This document shows, piece by piece, positions 22,473-33,207 of a stretch of 64,000 nucleotides of DNA (positions are counted from its first letter, which is position 1; each line of letters starts with the position of its first letter). A program made the translations under genes and the position numbers. Source of the DNA: Bimuria novae-zelandiae CBS 107.79. Its lineage: Eukaryota; Ascomycota; Dothideomycetes; Pleosporales; Didymosphaeriaceae. The stretch is from NCBI GenBank assembly GCA_010015655.1, contig ML976669.1, positions 318,819 through 382,818 of the forward strand, written 5' to 3'. The notes below the pieces were generated by a model, which had not been told where the DNA came from, searched no databases, and saw nothing but the letters and a program-made list of their open reading frames with translations.

Positions 22473-23582
22473 ATGGCGGACAATTATGCGTTCATCGGCA
22501 GGTTCATTCTACACCATCCGATATTCTGACACTAACTCTCCGCAGGCCTCGGAGCCATGGGCTACGCCATGGCCTCAAACATCAGAAGGAAAATGGATGC
22601 ATCGGCAACTTTGTACATCAATGATATCAACGCTTCCGTTTGTACTCGCTTCAAAGACGAATATAGCTCTTTTGGGCGCATAAAGATCGTTTCCACCGCA
22701 CGCGAGGCATCTGAGAATGCGAAAGTAGTCATATCAATTGTACCTGGAGCACAAGATGTCAAAAAGGTCTACCTAGATGAGAAAGACGGTGTAATTTCTG
22801 CCAAGAAAGACGAAGAGCGGGTACTGTGCGAATGCAGTACGATCGACGTGAAGAGTACACGAGAAGTGGGCGAAAAGCTCAAGGCAGAGGGAATGGGGAC
22901 CTATGTGGATACTCCCGTCTCAGTAAGCTCCTCTTATCTTGTTCATAAGTCTCACTCACTGATCTTCCACCAGGGCGGCGTCCCGGCAGCGGAACAGGGC
23001 ACTCTTGCTATGCTCATCGGCCACCCCAAGCTCTCTACCTCAAACCCCATACACACACGCATCGACGCCACACTCTCTATGATGGGCTCCCCCGAGAAGT
23101 TCTTCTACCTCAACTCCCTCGGCGCTGGCCTCACTGCCAAGATCTCAAACAACTATCTCTCGGGCACGATCCTCCTCGCGACTGCAGAAGCCCTTGCCAT
23201 CGGCGTCGCGCAAGGCCTCGATCCGAAGCAACTGTACTCTGTGATCCGCGCTTCAACCGGCCAGTCTTGGATGTGCGACCATGTCATGCCAATACCGAAT
23301 GTAACCGACATCTGGGTGCCGAGCAACAGCGGGTACAAGCCGGGCTTTAAGACGCAGATGATGCTTAAAGACCTAGGACTCGGTATTGAGGGCGGGAAGC
23401 AGGTTGGAATTAACCCTTCGATGGCGGAGGCAGCGATGGAGGTCTGGGAGAGCGCGAGTAAGGACGATAGGTGCATCGATAGGGACGGGAGTAGCATATA
23501 TTTGCACATCGGAGGGAAGTTGCCGGAGGGATATGAAGACAAGGGCAAAAAGAAGGATGACGGATCGTGGGAGTTTGCGTAG
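22473..23582 (+). CDS. 3-Hydroxyisobutyrate dehydrogenase-like / 6-phosphogluconate dehydrogenase family oxidoreductase
   Basis: Exons 22473-22497, 22546-22922 and 22974-23582 give 336 aa. The NAD(P)-binding loop 'FIGLGAMGYAMASN' is formed only if the first intron is spliced with a GC donor (GCAGGT at 22498) and an AG acceptor. The substrate-binding signature 'DTPVSGGVPAAEQG' forms across the second intron, and the catalytic Lys region is 'LTAKISNNYLSG'. The family oxidises beta-hydroxyacids to semialdehydes or reduces the reverse. The N-terminus shows no clear targeting signal. Beside ring-cleavage genes it may handle a hydroxyacid intermediate (inference). The first exon encodes only eight complete codons and is easily missed. 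Confidence 0.85.
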
Positions 23583-23703
23583 TTTCTGGTAGAGTGAAAC
23601 TCGGGAAAAGGATATCGAGAGTTCTACACAAGTTTACCTGGCGCCGAATGCTACGCTCAAAGCCCAATGCTAATACTGGTAATAACAAATTCGTATTACG
23701 AAA

Positions 23704-25404
23704 CTAGATCTCCATCACCTTCAAGTCGTCGGCCACCTTGAATGGCGCCTCGGTCTTCGCCTTGACCTCGTCGACAGTGACACCCTTTGCGACCTCCTTC
23801 AGTGTGAGTCCATCTATCGGGCTGACGTCGAATACGGCGAGATCGGTGATGATGGTCGATACGCACTTCTGGCCCGTGAGCGGGAATGTGCATTGCTTAA
23901 GAATCTTGGGGTTGCCCTTTTTGTCGGTGTGCTCCATGGTAATGACGACCTTGGTTTGCGAGGGGTTGGCAACAAGATCCATGGCGCCGCCGATGCCCTT
24001 GACCTTACCGGGAAGCATGAAGTTGGCAAGATCTGTAACAAGTCAGCTGCAACGTTCGCGAACCGTGTATACAATCAGGTGCTTGCCTCCGTAAGTGTTG
24101 ACCTGCATAGCTCCAAGCATAGCGACGTCAATCCTGCCTGATCGGATCATGCCGAACGACTCATGGCTACCAAAGGTCGAAGCGCCCTTATTTAGAGTAA
24201 CGGTCTCCTTTCCAGCGTTGATGAGGTCTGGGTCCTCCTCGCCAGGCTTAGGGTATTTGCCCATGCCGAGGATGCCGTTCTCCGATTCCAAGATGATCTC
24301 GACGCCCTCAGGGAGGAAGGCCGGGGCAGCAAGTGGCATGCCTATTCCGAGGTTGACATACATGCCATCTTTGAGCTCCTGCGCGGCTCGCTTGATGATG
24401 CGCTCGCGTTTTTGCGATGCTTCCGAGGAGCCTGTCCGCATGTTAGCGATTGACCCGGTTGTTCGGGTGGTGATGCCTACCTTCGAGAATGGCCCTCTTT
24501 TGCTCTTCAGGATCCTTATAGTGCACCAACCGCTCAATCTTCTTCTCTTCAGTGCTCTTGATGACCCTCTTCACGTAGATGCCTTGCATATGTACTTCTT
24601 CTGGTGCGATGACTCCATCCTCGACAATCTCATCAGCCTCGACGATAGTCATCTTCGCGTTCTTTCCCATTGCTTCGTTGAAATTGTTCTGGGCTTTACG
24701 GAAGGTACAGTTGCCGAGACGATCTGCTTTGGCGACCTTGACGAAGGCATAGTCGCCATAGATGGCTTCTTCCATCACGTATGCTTTGCCGTTGAATTCG
24801 CGGGTTTCTTTAGGAGGCGCCATTTTGGCGATCGTGCCATCGGTGTTGTACTGGACGGGAAGCTCGCCAGTTTGGACTGTACCAGTACGTCAGCAACGGC
24901 AACAAAACGTGGTTTTGAACGCAAGATGGAATGCGACTTACCTATTGTTCCATAAGCCGCTGGTGTGTAGAAAGCCGGTACACCTGCTGCACCTGCCGCG
25001 CATTTCTCCGCGATCGTGCCCTGGGGCGTCAACTCCAGCGCCAACTCGCCCTTCAGATACATTTGCTCAAAGGTCTTGTTGTCTCCAATATAACTTGCAA
25101 TCATCTTCCCAACCTGTTTCGTGTCCAACCACTGGCCGAGCCCCACTCCGGGCATACCCGCATTGTTGCTCACCACTGTGAAGTTCTTCAGATCTTTGCG
25201 GTCGCGCACGGCATTGATGAGTGTGTTTGGCACGCCCGAAAACCCGAACCCACCGACAAGGACTGTTGTATCTGACTTCATATCCTTGATGGCTTCTTGT
25301 GCAGAAGGGTAGATTTTGTTGATCGCGGCCCGGGTAGCTGTGCTGGAGTAGAACCGGATGGCAGGCGCGCTGCGGCGAGCCGCGAAAAGGAATGTTCGTT
25401 GCAT
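23704..25404 (-). CDS. Succinyl-CoA:3-oxoacid CoA-transferase (fused A and B domains), mitochondrial
   Basis: Exons 25404-24942, 24876-24481, 24431-24087 and 24032-23704 join to 510 aa, the usual length of fused class-I CoA-transferases. The N-terminus is a mitochondrial presequence rich in Arg/Ser/Ala ('[14 protein letters not shown]'). The A domain has '[14 protein letters not shown]'; the B domain has the catalytic Glu in '[10 protein letters not shown]' and 'GGAMDLV'. The third intron uses a GC donor (GCAAGC at 24086), needed to give '[11 protein letters not shown]'. The family moves CoA from succinyl-CoA to 3-oxoacids. Generic SCOT acts on acetoacetate; next to maleylacetate reductase and a thiolase, 3-oxoadipate is the likelier acceptor here (inference). 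A one-mismatch cluster motif lies 244 bp upstream. Confidence 0.92.
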
Positions 25405-26000
25405 TGTGAAATGTGTTGCTGCACCAATCCGTATTCACTGGCAATGGTCCCCCAGAAGTTCGTTCAGAGCTCCCTAAACCAGCCTCTAGGTAATGCAAAG
25501 CTCTAGGAATGCCGTACACGAATGTAGAATCCTATCGCAAGCTACAGAGGCCCTCGCTACAGCTCCACGCAGCTCCGCAATGCTCAATGCCTGAGGAAAA
25601 TGTGGGAATGTGGGATGTAAAGGCCGCGAATGCAGAACGATTGCGTTCCCCACACGACTTTTGAGAGGTTGCATATCGCCACTAACCGCAATTAGGCGTA
25701 CCGAATCACCTGCCGTGCCGGCACTGGTGGAGCTCGGGTTCGCCAAGGGCTCCACAAAACGTGTCGGAAGAAGACTTATCCACTGATTTGGCGGTGGAAA
25801 AGCGTTTTCGATTTCGCTTCAAACCCTTTCTGGACCGGAAAGGTTGTGCTACGGATACATTTTCCAGCCTTTTCGAAGCCAACGCTTAGGAAAATACAGA
25901 AACTAGCGTCGCGATCTCCGCCAGGATGTCGACCGCTCCGAGGTCACCCACGGAGAAATGCACCGCTACCGATCCGGTAAAGAACGCACCGCCATCCAGC
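25405..26000. promoter_or_regulatory. Promoter region of the CoA-transferase gene
   Basis: 596 bp between the CoA-transferase start and the stop of maleylacetate reductase. It has CCCCACAC at 25648-25655 (one mismatch to the cluster motif) and two nearby ATGTGGGA-like sequences around 25600-25617. No gene is supported. Confidence 0.45.
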
Positions 26001-27397
26001 CTAGTACAAGTCGTGCACAATCTTCTTCACTGAAATTTGGGTCAGCTAGAATTCTTCGGCCAAGGATAGATTAACTCACAGTTGGCGAAGTCCTTGTGCT
26101 CTTTGCTATGTAGTGCACGCGATGCAATGGCTTCTTCCTCTGCATCTCCGGTCGGAACGTTGTACTGGCTGTGGTCAGCAGCATGGACATTGCAAAGATG
26201 GCCTCACTTACAGCGGTCAGTGTGGTCTTGTGTCCTAGCCCCTCAACCAATTTGGATATAGCATCTGCCACGATATGCGAGTCCTTCTCGTCGTTCCCAG
26301 TGCCCTGCTTGCCTATGTAGGGAATGATCCTCGCAATCTGTTTCGCTTCTTCTGGATTGCTGGCCTTGAAGCGCACTGTCGGTGCTAGACTCAAGCAGCT
26401 AGTGATGCCATGCGGTATGGAGTAGGTTGCGCCAATTGCGTGGCCAATGCTGTGGCTGAGACCCACACCGCCGGTGTAGAGGAAGGGAAACAGCGAAGCG
26501 TAGCAAGCGAGGAAAAGCTTCGTGCGGACGTCCGCGTCTTCTGGGTTTGCTTTCGACTGAGGAAGGTAGGTGAACAAATCCTTGATAGCCTCTAAGCACA
26601 TTCGCTTGGTTGGAATCTCGGACGCGAGTGGATGGTACATGAGCTCGACAGCGTGATCTAATGAGCGAATCTACAGTGCCGTTAGTCATAGAACAGTACC
26701 AACACTCGAGTTCCTTACCCCAGTACTTGTCCAGAGGTTCAATGGAGTGTGCAAAGCAATTTCGCCATCGTATATCACAGCTTTGGGAACGAGCTCTGGG
26801 TTGCTGACGGCGATCTTATGCTTTTCCTCGGTGGTGAATCCAGCGTTCTGTGTCGTCTCTGCAACGCTCAAAGTGGTCGGGACAGCGATACTAGGGACCC
26901 ATTTGCTGGTCTCCTCATGGATGTTATACGCGATGGCCTTTGCCGAGTCGATCGGTGAACCGCCTCCTACTGATATCAAGACGTCGCAACCAGATTTCGC
27001 CATGAGCGCAGTCGCTTCGCGGATGTCGCCAATAGGCCTGCTACACTCAGCCACATTGACATATGCAACTGCCTGAGATTACTTACGCATGTTGACCAAT
27101 CTTGCTAAATGTTCCCCCGTGCACTGAACCTAAACTCTGTTCGATATCCTTGATCACTGGTGTCTTTTCATAGAGAGAGCGGCCGGTGATGATGAATGCT
27201 TTTGAACCGCCGAGCTCCGACACAACGTCTGAGAGCTGTTTGCTGGTTCCTGAATGGCTTTCGTAAGTCAAGAGTACACGTACAATGCTCTGAAACTTAC
27301 CTCTACCGTAGATGAGGAGCTTGACAGGCGAAGCTCGATACACGCCCTTGAGCGATGAGTCGATACCTCCATTCTGGTACTTGCTTGGCAAAGTCAT
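26001..27397 (-). CDS. Maleylacetate reductase / iron-containing alcohol dehydrogenase
   Basis: Exons 27397-27301, 27249-27087, 27040-26719, 26670-26212, 26164-26080 and 26029-26001 give 384 aa. Signatures: nucleotide-binding 'VLISVGGGSPIDSAKAIA'; 'TGIRSLDHAVE' formed across an intron, as in maleylacetate reductases; and the His-rich stretch 'LSHSIGHAIGATYSIPHG', where classic iron alcohol dehydrogenases place metal ligands. Maleylacetate reductase reduces maleylacetate to 3-oxoadipate with NAD(P)H, a step after ring cleavage of hydroxyquinol-type aromatics. The two small C-terminal exons follow from GTAAGT and GTGAGT donors and end in '...HDLY'. It is divergent from the thiolase gene over 262 bp, suggesting joint control. 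Confidence 0.88.
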
Positions 27398-27659
27398 TTC
27401 GTCCTTTCTTTCCTATGTGCTTCACTGTATTGAGCAGAATCGAGGAGCTCTTCTTCGCCTTTACGACATCCAAAGGTCCGATCTGCTGTGATTCGTCATG
27501 GTGGGGTAGCTCTTCCTTTGCCCGCCCCACGTTCTTGCGCCCCGCCACGTCTGTATTGCGGCTGCGGAACGGCAATTCCACCATCTCCGGTTAAACCGCT
27601 TTTCTGCTGTTCGCATTCGATATGCCTGGTGACTCTGCGATCGAAGCTCGAATGCGAAA
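27398..27659. promoter_or_regulatory. Bidirectional promoter, maleylacetate reductase / thiolase
   Basis: 262 bp between the two ATGs. It carries two copies of the motif core (GTGGGG at 27501-27506 and CCCCAC at 27525-27530) placed near the middle, in opposite orientation and 18 bp apart. The flanking AT of the full motif is absent in both. Confidence 0.55.
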
Positions 27660-28980
27660 ATGGCAGCTTTCAACAGGATAGCTCGGAATGCGCTCCAGAA
27701 GAGCCCAAACGATGTTGTCTTGCTCTCTACGGTCCGATCGCCTATCAACCGCAGTTTCAAGGGTGGTTACAAAGATGCTTACCCGGAAGATATTCTCATG
27801 CCAGTAAGCCGGTTTTAAATGCTGTGTTTGCGATCTACTGATGAGCTTCAGGTCATGAAAGCTGCTGTTCAAAGGGCTCAAATTGAGCCAAAGGATGTAA
27901 ACGACGCCCTGATCGGAAATGTCCTCGCAGAGCTTGGATTTGCGAAGACAGGGCGTATGGCGCTCAATCATGCCGGTTTCCCAAATTCGACGACTTTTCA
28001 CACGGTCAACCGCCAATGCTCGAGCAGCTTGCAAGCCATAACCCACATATCGCATTCGATCATGGTTGGTCAAATAGACGTGGGGCTGGCGGGAGGCGTT
28101 GAGAGCATGTCGAGGAATTACGGCTCACGAGGCATTCCCACGGACGTGTCCCCGACGCTTCTCGGGTCGACTAATAATGACGCACGCGATTGTCTCATGC
28201 CTATGGGAATCACCTCTGAGAATGTGGCCGAAAGGTATAACGTCGATCGGAAGTCCCAGGATGAATACGCCGTACGAAGCCATGCCCGGGCAAGCCGGGC
28301 ACAGAAAGAAGGTCGCTTTGATTGGGAGATTGTCTCTATTACAGTACAGCGTATAGACGAAACGACAGGCCAGCCAACAGGACACGAAGTCACCAAAGAC
28401 GATGGCATCAGACACGGCTTGACGTTCGAGAAGGTCTCAGCTCTGAAGCCGGTCTTTGGCGAGAACGGCAAGAGTACTGCGGGGAATTCGTGAGTAATCC
28501 GTGGTATAGAATAGGTTCGCCGGCTGAGTTCACAGATCGCAAATATCCGACGGAGCGTCATCCGCGATCCTCGCTCGTCGATCCTGGGCCGAAGAGCGTC
28601 GGCTCCCGCCGTTAGGACGCTTCGTGGGCACACAGGTTAGCGGTTGTGCGCCGGATGAGATGGGCATCGGACCTATACTATCCATCCCAGCCCTGCTCAA
28701 GTACACGGGAACCGAGCTGAAGGACATTGATATAATTGAGCTGAACGAAGCCTTCGCTAGCCAGACGATAGCATGTATCCGTGCTCTAGGCTTGAAAGAG
28801 GAGAAAGTGAACCCTAATGGAGGGGCGATTGCTCTGGGGCATCCAACCGGTGCGACTGGTGCGCGTCAAACCGCTACTCTTTTCGGAGAGCTGCGAAGAC
28901 AGGACAAGGAACTGGGCATCGTTTCCATGTGCACGAGTACTGGACACGGTGTCGCGTCGCTCTTTGTGCGGGAGTCATGA
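27660..28980 (+). CDS. Thiolase (3-oxoadipyl-CoA / acetyl-CoA acyltransferase type)
   Basis: Exons 27660-27803, 27852-28489 and 28536-28980 give 408 aa, normal for thiolases. The acylated Cys is in 'VNRQCSSSLQAI', the general-base His in 'GGAIALGHPTGATGARQ', and the C-terminal active-site loop is 'MCTSTGHG', with Cys in the usual place. Thiolases cleave 3-oxoacyl-CoA with CoA. Beside the 3-oxoacid CoA-transferase and maleylacetate reductase, the likely substrate is 3-oxoadipyl-CoA, giving succinyl-CoA and acetyl-CoA (inference). The N-terminus is short and weakly basic; there is no C-terminal SKL-type signal, so mitochondrial or cytosolic location is likelier than peroxisomal. The PcaB-like gene follows on the same strand after 350 bp. 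Confidence 0.9.
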
Positions 28981-29330
28981 CCGGTGGAGTGCCGTAGGTC
29001 TAACGCGCATCAGCGTGTCGATATCGATCGGGATGTCTTTTGAGCGATGGTTGTAGCAGTGAAAGCATAATTTGTTGCATAGTTGATTCCTCATGCACAA
29101 CACGAAAATGACGCGACCCACAAAACTACACGTGGGCGCTAACCTCATGGGTCACGCTAAAGTGCCGACCCGAGCGCAAATGAACCCCACACTCCTCCGC
29201 CGCACTCCTCCACCGCCCATGGTCCCACGTCTTGATACACTCTGCCTTTAGTGCTAGCGTTCTCGTTCTTTCCTTGTCATGCTTTCCATTTTTCGTTTTG
29301 TCTGTCACTCAGCGTATCCTAAGTGACATC
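28981..29330. promoter_or_regulatory. Promoter region of the PcaB-like gene
   Basis: 350 bp. It contains CCCCACAC at 29185-29192, 138 bp from the ATG, one mismatch from the full cluster motif. A pyrimidine-rich leader precedes the start. Confidence 0.4.
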
Positions 29331-30755
29331 ATGTTTCTTATTCGTCGCGCACCATTGCGGGCCATTTCCGAACTTACTGCTCTCCAGCAACGGCGAACTT
29401 TGGGCAGTGTCAGCGCCATTGACTCTGCCATCTTCAGAACTCTGTTCGGCACCGAGGAGATTCGTAAAGTTTTCGACGACAAGGCCTACCTCAACCGCTG
29501 TGTGGATGCTGAGACTGCGCTGGCACGGGCGCAATCACGGTGCAATGTCATTCCATCTCACATTGGCGAGATTGTGACTTCGACCTCGCAGGGCGCCGAG
29601 CTGGATTTTGACAGACTTCGCCGAGAAACGGAGACTGTCGGCTACCCTATCCTTCCATTGGTACGGCAACTTTCAGCTCTATGTGGGGAGGAAGCTGGCC
29701 GCTATGTACACTGGGGTGCTACCACGCAAGATATAATGGATCTGGCGAGCATCCTACAAATGAAGCAAGGGCTTGAAATCATCGAAAGAACGCTACGGTC
29801 TGTCATCAAGAACTTAGAAAAGCTGTCACAGAAGCACCGGGACACTCCTATGGCTGGTCGCACCCACTTGCAGCATGCATTGCCGATCACCTTCGGCCAC
29901 AAGTGCGCAATATGGCTCTCCGGCTTCCAAAGACATCTTGAGCGCCTTGAGCAACTCAAACCTCGTACTCTCATGGTCCAATTCGGAGGTGCGGCCGGCT
30001 CACTCGCCTCGCTAGGTTCTGGCGATGATGGCATCCGGGTGCGAAAGGAGATGGCTCGGGACCTGGGCCTCACAGATCCTCCGATCACCTGGCATGTTGC
30101 CCGTGATGGTGTCGCTGAGATCGCCAACTACCTCGCCCTTGTTGGAGGCAGCTTGGGCAAGCTCGCACTGGATATCATTATCATGTCATCGAACGAACTA
30201 TCAGAAGTGTCTGAACCTTTCGTTCCTCACCGCGGAGCTTCATCCACAATGCCACAGAAGCGGAACCCGATCTCAAGTGAAGTCATACTGGCAGCCTCGA
30301 AGATATTACGCTCGAATGCCGGCTTGGTCTTGGATGGCATGGTGTCAGATTTCGAGCGCGCTTCAGGGCCCTGGCACTTGGAATGGGTCGCTGTTCCCGA
30401 AAGCTTTGTCATTGCTGTCGGCGCTCTCAACCAAGCAGATTTTGCGCTTTCTGGTCTGGTTGTGAACTCAAAGGCAATGCTTGACAATCTTTACTCCACT
30501 AGGGGTCTCATTGTGGCGGAGGCGGTCATGATGGGGCTGGCTCCGCATGTGGGCCGCCAAAAGGCCCATGACATTGTGTATGAAGCTTGCAAGGAGAGTA
30601 TCGAGAACGACACAAGCCTGTTAGAAGCCCTTCAAACCCGTGAAGAAGTCACAGGAAAGATATCGCATGAGCAGCTGAGTTCACTGTGCGACGCAAAGAA
30701 TTATCTCGGTTCTTGTGGTCTTATGGTAGACGAGGTCCTCGCCAGGTCTATATAG
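29331..30755 (+). CDS. 3-Carboxy-cis,cis-muconate cycloisomerase-like protein (PcaB type, fumarase/aspartase superfamily), mitochondrial
   Basis: Single exon, 474 aa. The start is the ATG at 29331, giving a basic presequence ('MFLIRRAPLRAISEL', then 'QQRRTLGS') that suggests mitochondrial import. The superfamily signature is intact ('GASSTMPQKRNPISSEV'), as are the upstream 'GATTQDIMD' and 'AGRTHLQHALPITFG' regions that build the active site. Closest in type are bacterial PcaB enzymes, which lactonise 3-carboxymuconate; adenylosuccinate lyase is a more distant relative. Ascomycetes normally use a beta-propeller enzyme for this step in the protocatechuate branch, so a PcaB-type enzyme in this cluster may act on a different muconate-like ring-cleavage product. 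An exact ATGTGGGG at 29681-29688 lies inside the coding region and is probably chance. Confidence 0.86.
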   Translation: MFLIRRAPLRAISELTALQQRRTLGSVSAIDSAIFRTLFGTEEIRKVFDDKAYLNRCVDAETALARAQSRCNVIPSHIGEIVTSTSQGAELDFDRLRRETETVGYPILPLVRQLSALCGEEAGRYVHWGATTQDIMDLASILQMKQGLEIIERTLRSVIKNLEKLSQKHRDTPMAGRTHLQHALPITFGHKCAIWLSGFQRHLERLEQLKPRTLMVQFGGAAGSLASLGSGDDGIRVRKEMARDLGLTDPPITWHVARDGVAEIANYLALVGGSLGKLALDIIIMSSNELSEVSEPFVPHRGASSTMPQKRNPISSEVILAASKILRSNAGLVLDGMVSDFERASGPWHLEWVAVPESFVIAVGALNQADFALSGLVVNSKAMLDNLYSTRGLIVAEAVMMGLAPHVGRQKAHDIVYEACKESIENDTSLLEALQTREEVTGKISHEQLSSLCDAKNYLGSCGLMVDEVLARSI

Positions 30756-31037
30756 TTAGCTCGCCATTTCGCCCGGCAATGCTTACGAAGTCGATATGAT
30801 GATATATATTAAAAGTTGCAAGAATAGCTTCAATCACTTAGTAGCTCTCATAATGCACAGCGTTCGCATGAGTACCGCCAGGACAAATGAAAACGCAATC
30901 ACGTCCATTCATCAACGACCCGCCAATGTCCCGGTTTCAACCTAGTCATGCTGCTCGTTCTGGTACACTCTTTGCTTCACCGAACAAGTCAATATGTCGT
31001 AACCCCGCGGATGCTAGGAAGAGAGCCAGGCCGTTAG

Positions 31038-31045
31038 CCCCACAT
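31038..31045 (-). promoter_or_regulatory. CCCCACAT cluster motif, dioxygenase promoter
   Basis: Exact 8-mer, 127 bp upstream of the ATG of the homogentisate-dioxygenase-like gene, in the 417-bp gap after the PcaB-like gene. Confidence 0.55.
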
Positions 31046-31172
31046 CACGCGGATTCCACACCAGTCAGCAACGGCAGATCTAGCGCTACGCCCCAGATGC
31101 TTGGTTCAATATAAGTCAAGCTACTGCGGCGAACACAGGACTTTCCCATCAACATTTTCACACTTCTTCAAC

Positions 31173-32967
31173 ATGGAGTTCAAAGAACGTCAGCTTGTCA
31201 CCGACCCCCAGAAGGCCTTTCACTTCACCGATCTACAGAGGCTGAAGCCTACGCGAGCAAACGACCCTTATGAGTACCAAGCAGGATGGGGCAACCGCCA
31301 TCAGTCGGAGGTCATCCCCGGAACCTTGCCTGTAGCGCAGAATAACCCACAAGAGGTTCGCTTTGGTCTTTACACTGAAGGCATCACATATTCAGCTTTT
31401 ACTGCTCCACGGAATTCAAACTTCAGCACATACATGTACCGCTGTAGACCAGCGGCTGCCCATAGTATGTCGAATGCGAGCTTCCACGTCTTCCTGCGCT
31501 AATGAAGTATAGAGGGTTATGTTCCTATTGAGACGAAATCGAACATCCAAAACTGCTTTCTATCTATCAACCCCAAGGTTGAGGCTCTACCAGAACAGGC
31601 GGAATGGGCGCCGTATCCGCTTCCCAAAGACGAAGACAAGATCGACTTTGTGAATGGACTACATACCTTGGCTGGAAGCGGTGACCCTAATATCAGGGAA
31701 GGCATCGCCCTCTACGTGTATATGATTAACTCCAGCATGGAGCGACGGGCGTTTTGCAACACCGATGGCGACTTCCTCATCTGCGCGCAGCTCGGCAGTC
31801 TCGATATCGTGACTGAAATGGGCAAGATCTTCCTTCAACCCGGCGAGATTTGTGTTATTCAGAGAGGCATCCGATTCTGTCTGAACTTAGCCCCAGATAC
31901 CAAAGTTGCTCGTGGCTACATCACCGAGGTGTGGGGTTCCATGTGGGAGCTCCCGGATCTTGGTCCGCTAGGTGGACATGGGTTGGCGAACCCACGCGAC
32001 TTCTTGTACCCTGTTGCTGCGATCGACGAGGAACTCCACGTTGATTGGCAGATTGTGAACAAGACCAACGGGCAGCTCGTTGCCATTCAGCAGGACCACA
32101 GCCCATTCGATCTTGTCGCGTGGCACGGCAACGTCGTCCCTTACAAGTATGATCTCACCAAGTTCTCTTCGCAAAACAGCACCTCGATTGACCACACCGA
32201 TCCGTCAATCTTCTGTGTGCTCACTGCGAAGTCTCGCGACCCGGTCACACCACTAGCGGACTTCCTTTGGTTTGGACCGCGATGGGATGTGGCGACGAAC
32301 ACTTTCAGGTTGCCTTACTTCCATCGTAACTCTGCCTCGGAATTTCTCGCCTGTTTATACGGCCAGGGTCTTGGAAGAAGCGATGAGTTTCTTCCTGGTG
32401 GTGGCAGCTTTGAGGGATGCCATACGCCTCACGGTGGTTTCCATGAAGGCTACCAGCATGGCATGAGGATTCACGAGAGCGTTCCAGAAAAGACCCTGAC
32501 AGGTATGACGGATATCATGTCTTCCCGGATGCCTTTGCTGACATATACCAGACCAACTCACCATCATGGTTGAGTCGAGCCGCTTGTTCCTCTGGACCGA
32601 ATACGCCCGCACTGGTTGCGGCACAATGCACGCTCATGGTACTGATTACAAGGTCTGGGATGCACTACCCGTAAGTCTCTTCTCCACATCAAAGACCAAC
32701 TTCTGAATTCCACCACAGGATCGGTTTTCCGCCAACAACAAAGCCAAAGAGTTGCTCGCTCGCATCAAGGAAGACAAGATCGCGGAGAAGAAGCGGTTGG
32801 CACCTTACTATATCGGCGGATTCGCTCATGGTGCTAATGCTAGCGACACCGAAGGCGTACATTCCAAGGAACTGGAGCCATATCTCAAGGATAGCAAAGC
32901 CAACGGTATCAGGCACGACTCAATGAGCAGCGGGCATGCATTGGAAGGCGCTGTGGAGGTAGCTTAA
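31173..32967 (+). CDS. Homogentisate 1,2-dioxygenase family ring-cleavage enzyme with C-terminal extension
   Basis: Exons 31173-31464, 31513-32502, 32552-32670 and 32719-32967 give 549 aa, about 100 longer than usual homogentisate dioxygenases. Family features: 'YEYQAGWGNRHQSE' at the N-terminus, 'TYSAFTAPRNSNFSTYMY', and the non-haem iron site 'YFHRNSASEF' (His, Glu) followed by 'TPHGGFHEG' (His). The core ends near residue 467; the remaining roughly 80 residues form a charged tail I do not recognise. Homogentisate dioxygenase opens the ring of homogentisate to maleylacetoacetate. The usual partners (maleylacetoacetate isomerase, fumarylacetoacetase) are absent here, while maleylacetate/3-oxoadipate enzymes are present, so a different dihydroxy- or trihydroxy-aromatic is likely (inference). 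No targeting signal is obvious. Confidence 0.88.
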
Positions 32968-33105
32968 TTCTCATTTCCTGAGTCTTTTTCTCGAGTCAAG
33001 CGTGCGTCGCGGAACAATCAACTTCATATGTACGAACTACATGTTCTATATACGTCCCATTGCATAAACGAGTCTGCGCTTAACCGCTTCAGGGTAGTTT
33101 AGCGA

Positions 33106-33126
33106 CCCCACATGCAGGATGTGGGG
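33106..33126. promoter_or_regulatory. Perfect inverted repeat of the cluster motif
   Basis: CCCCACAT (33106-33113) and ATGTGGGG (33119-33126) form an exact 8-bp inverted repeat with a 5-bp spacer, 81 bp upstream of the CaiB/BaiF gene start. This is the only palindromic arrangement of the motif seen in the window and looks like a site for two bound proteins. Confidence 0.6.
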
Positions 33127-33207
33127 CCAAAAGTGCGAACAGCGAGAGACTCTTTGATATACATAACGCTCCGGACGCCGACAATGATGGATACATAGAA
33201 CGAAATC

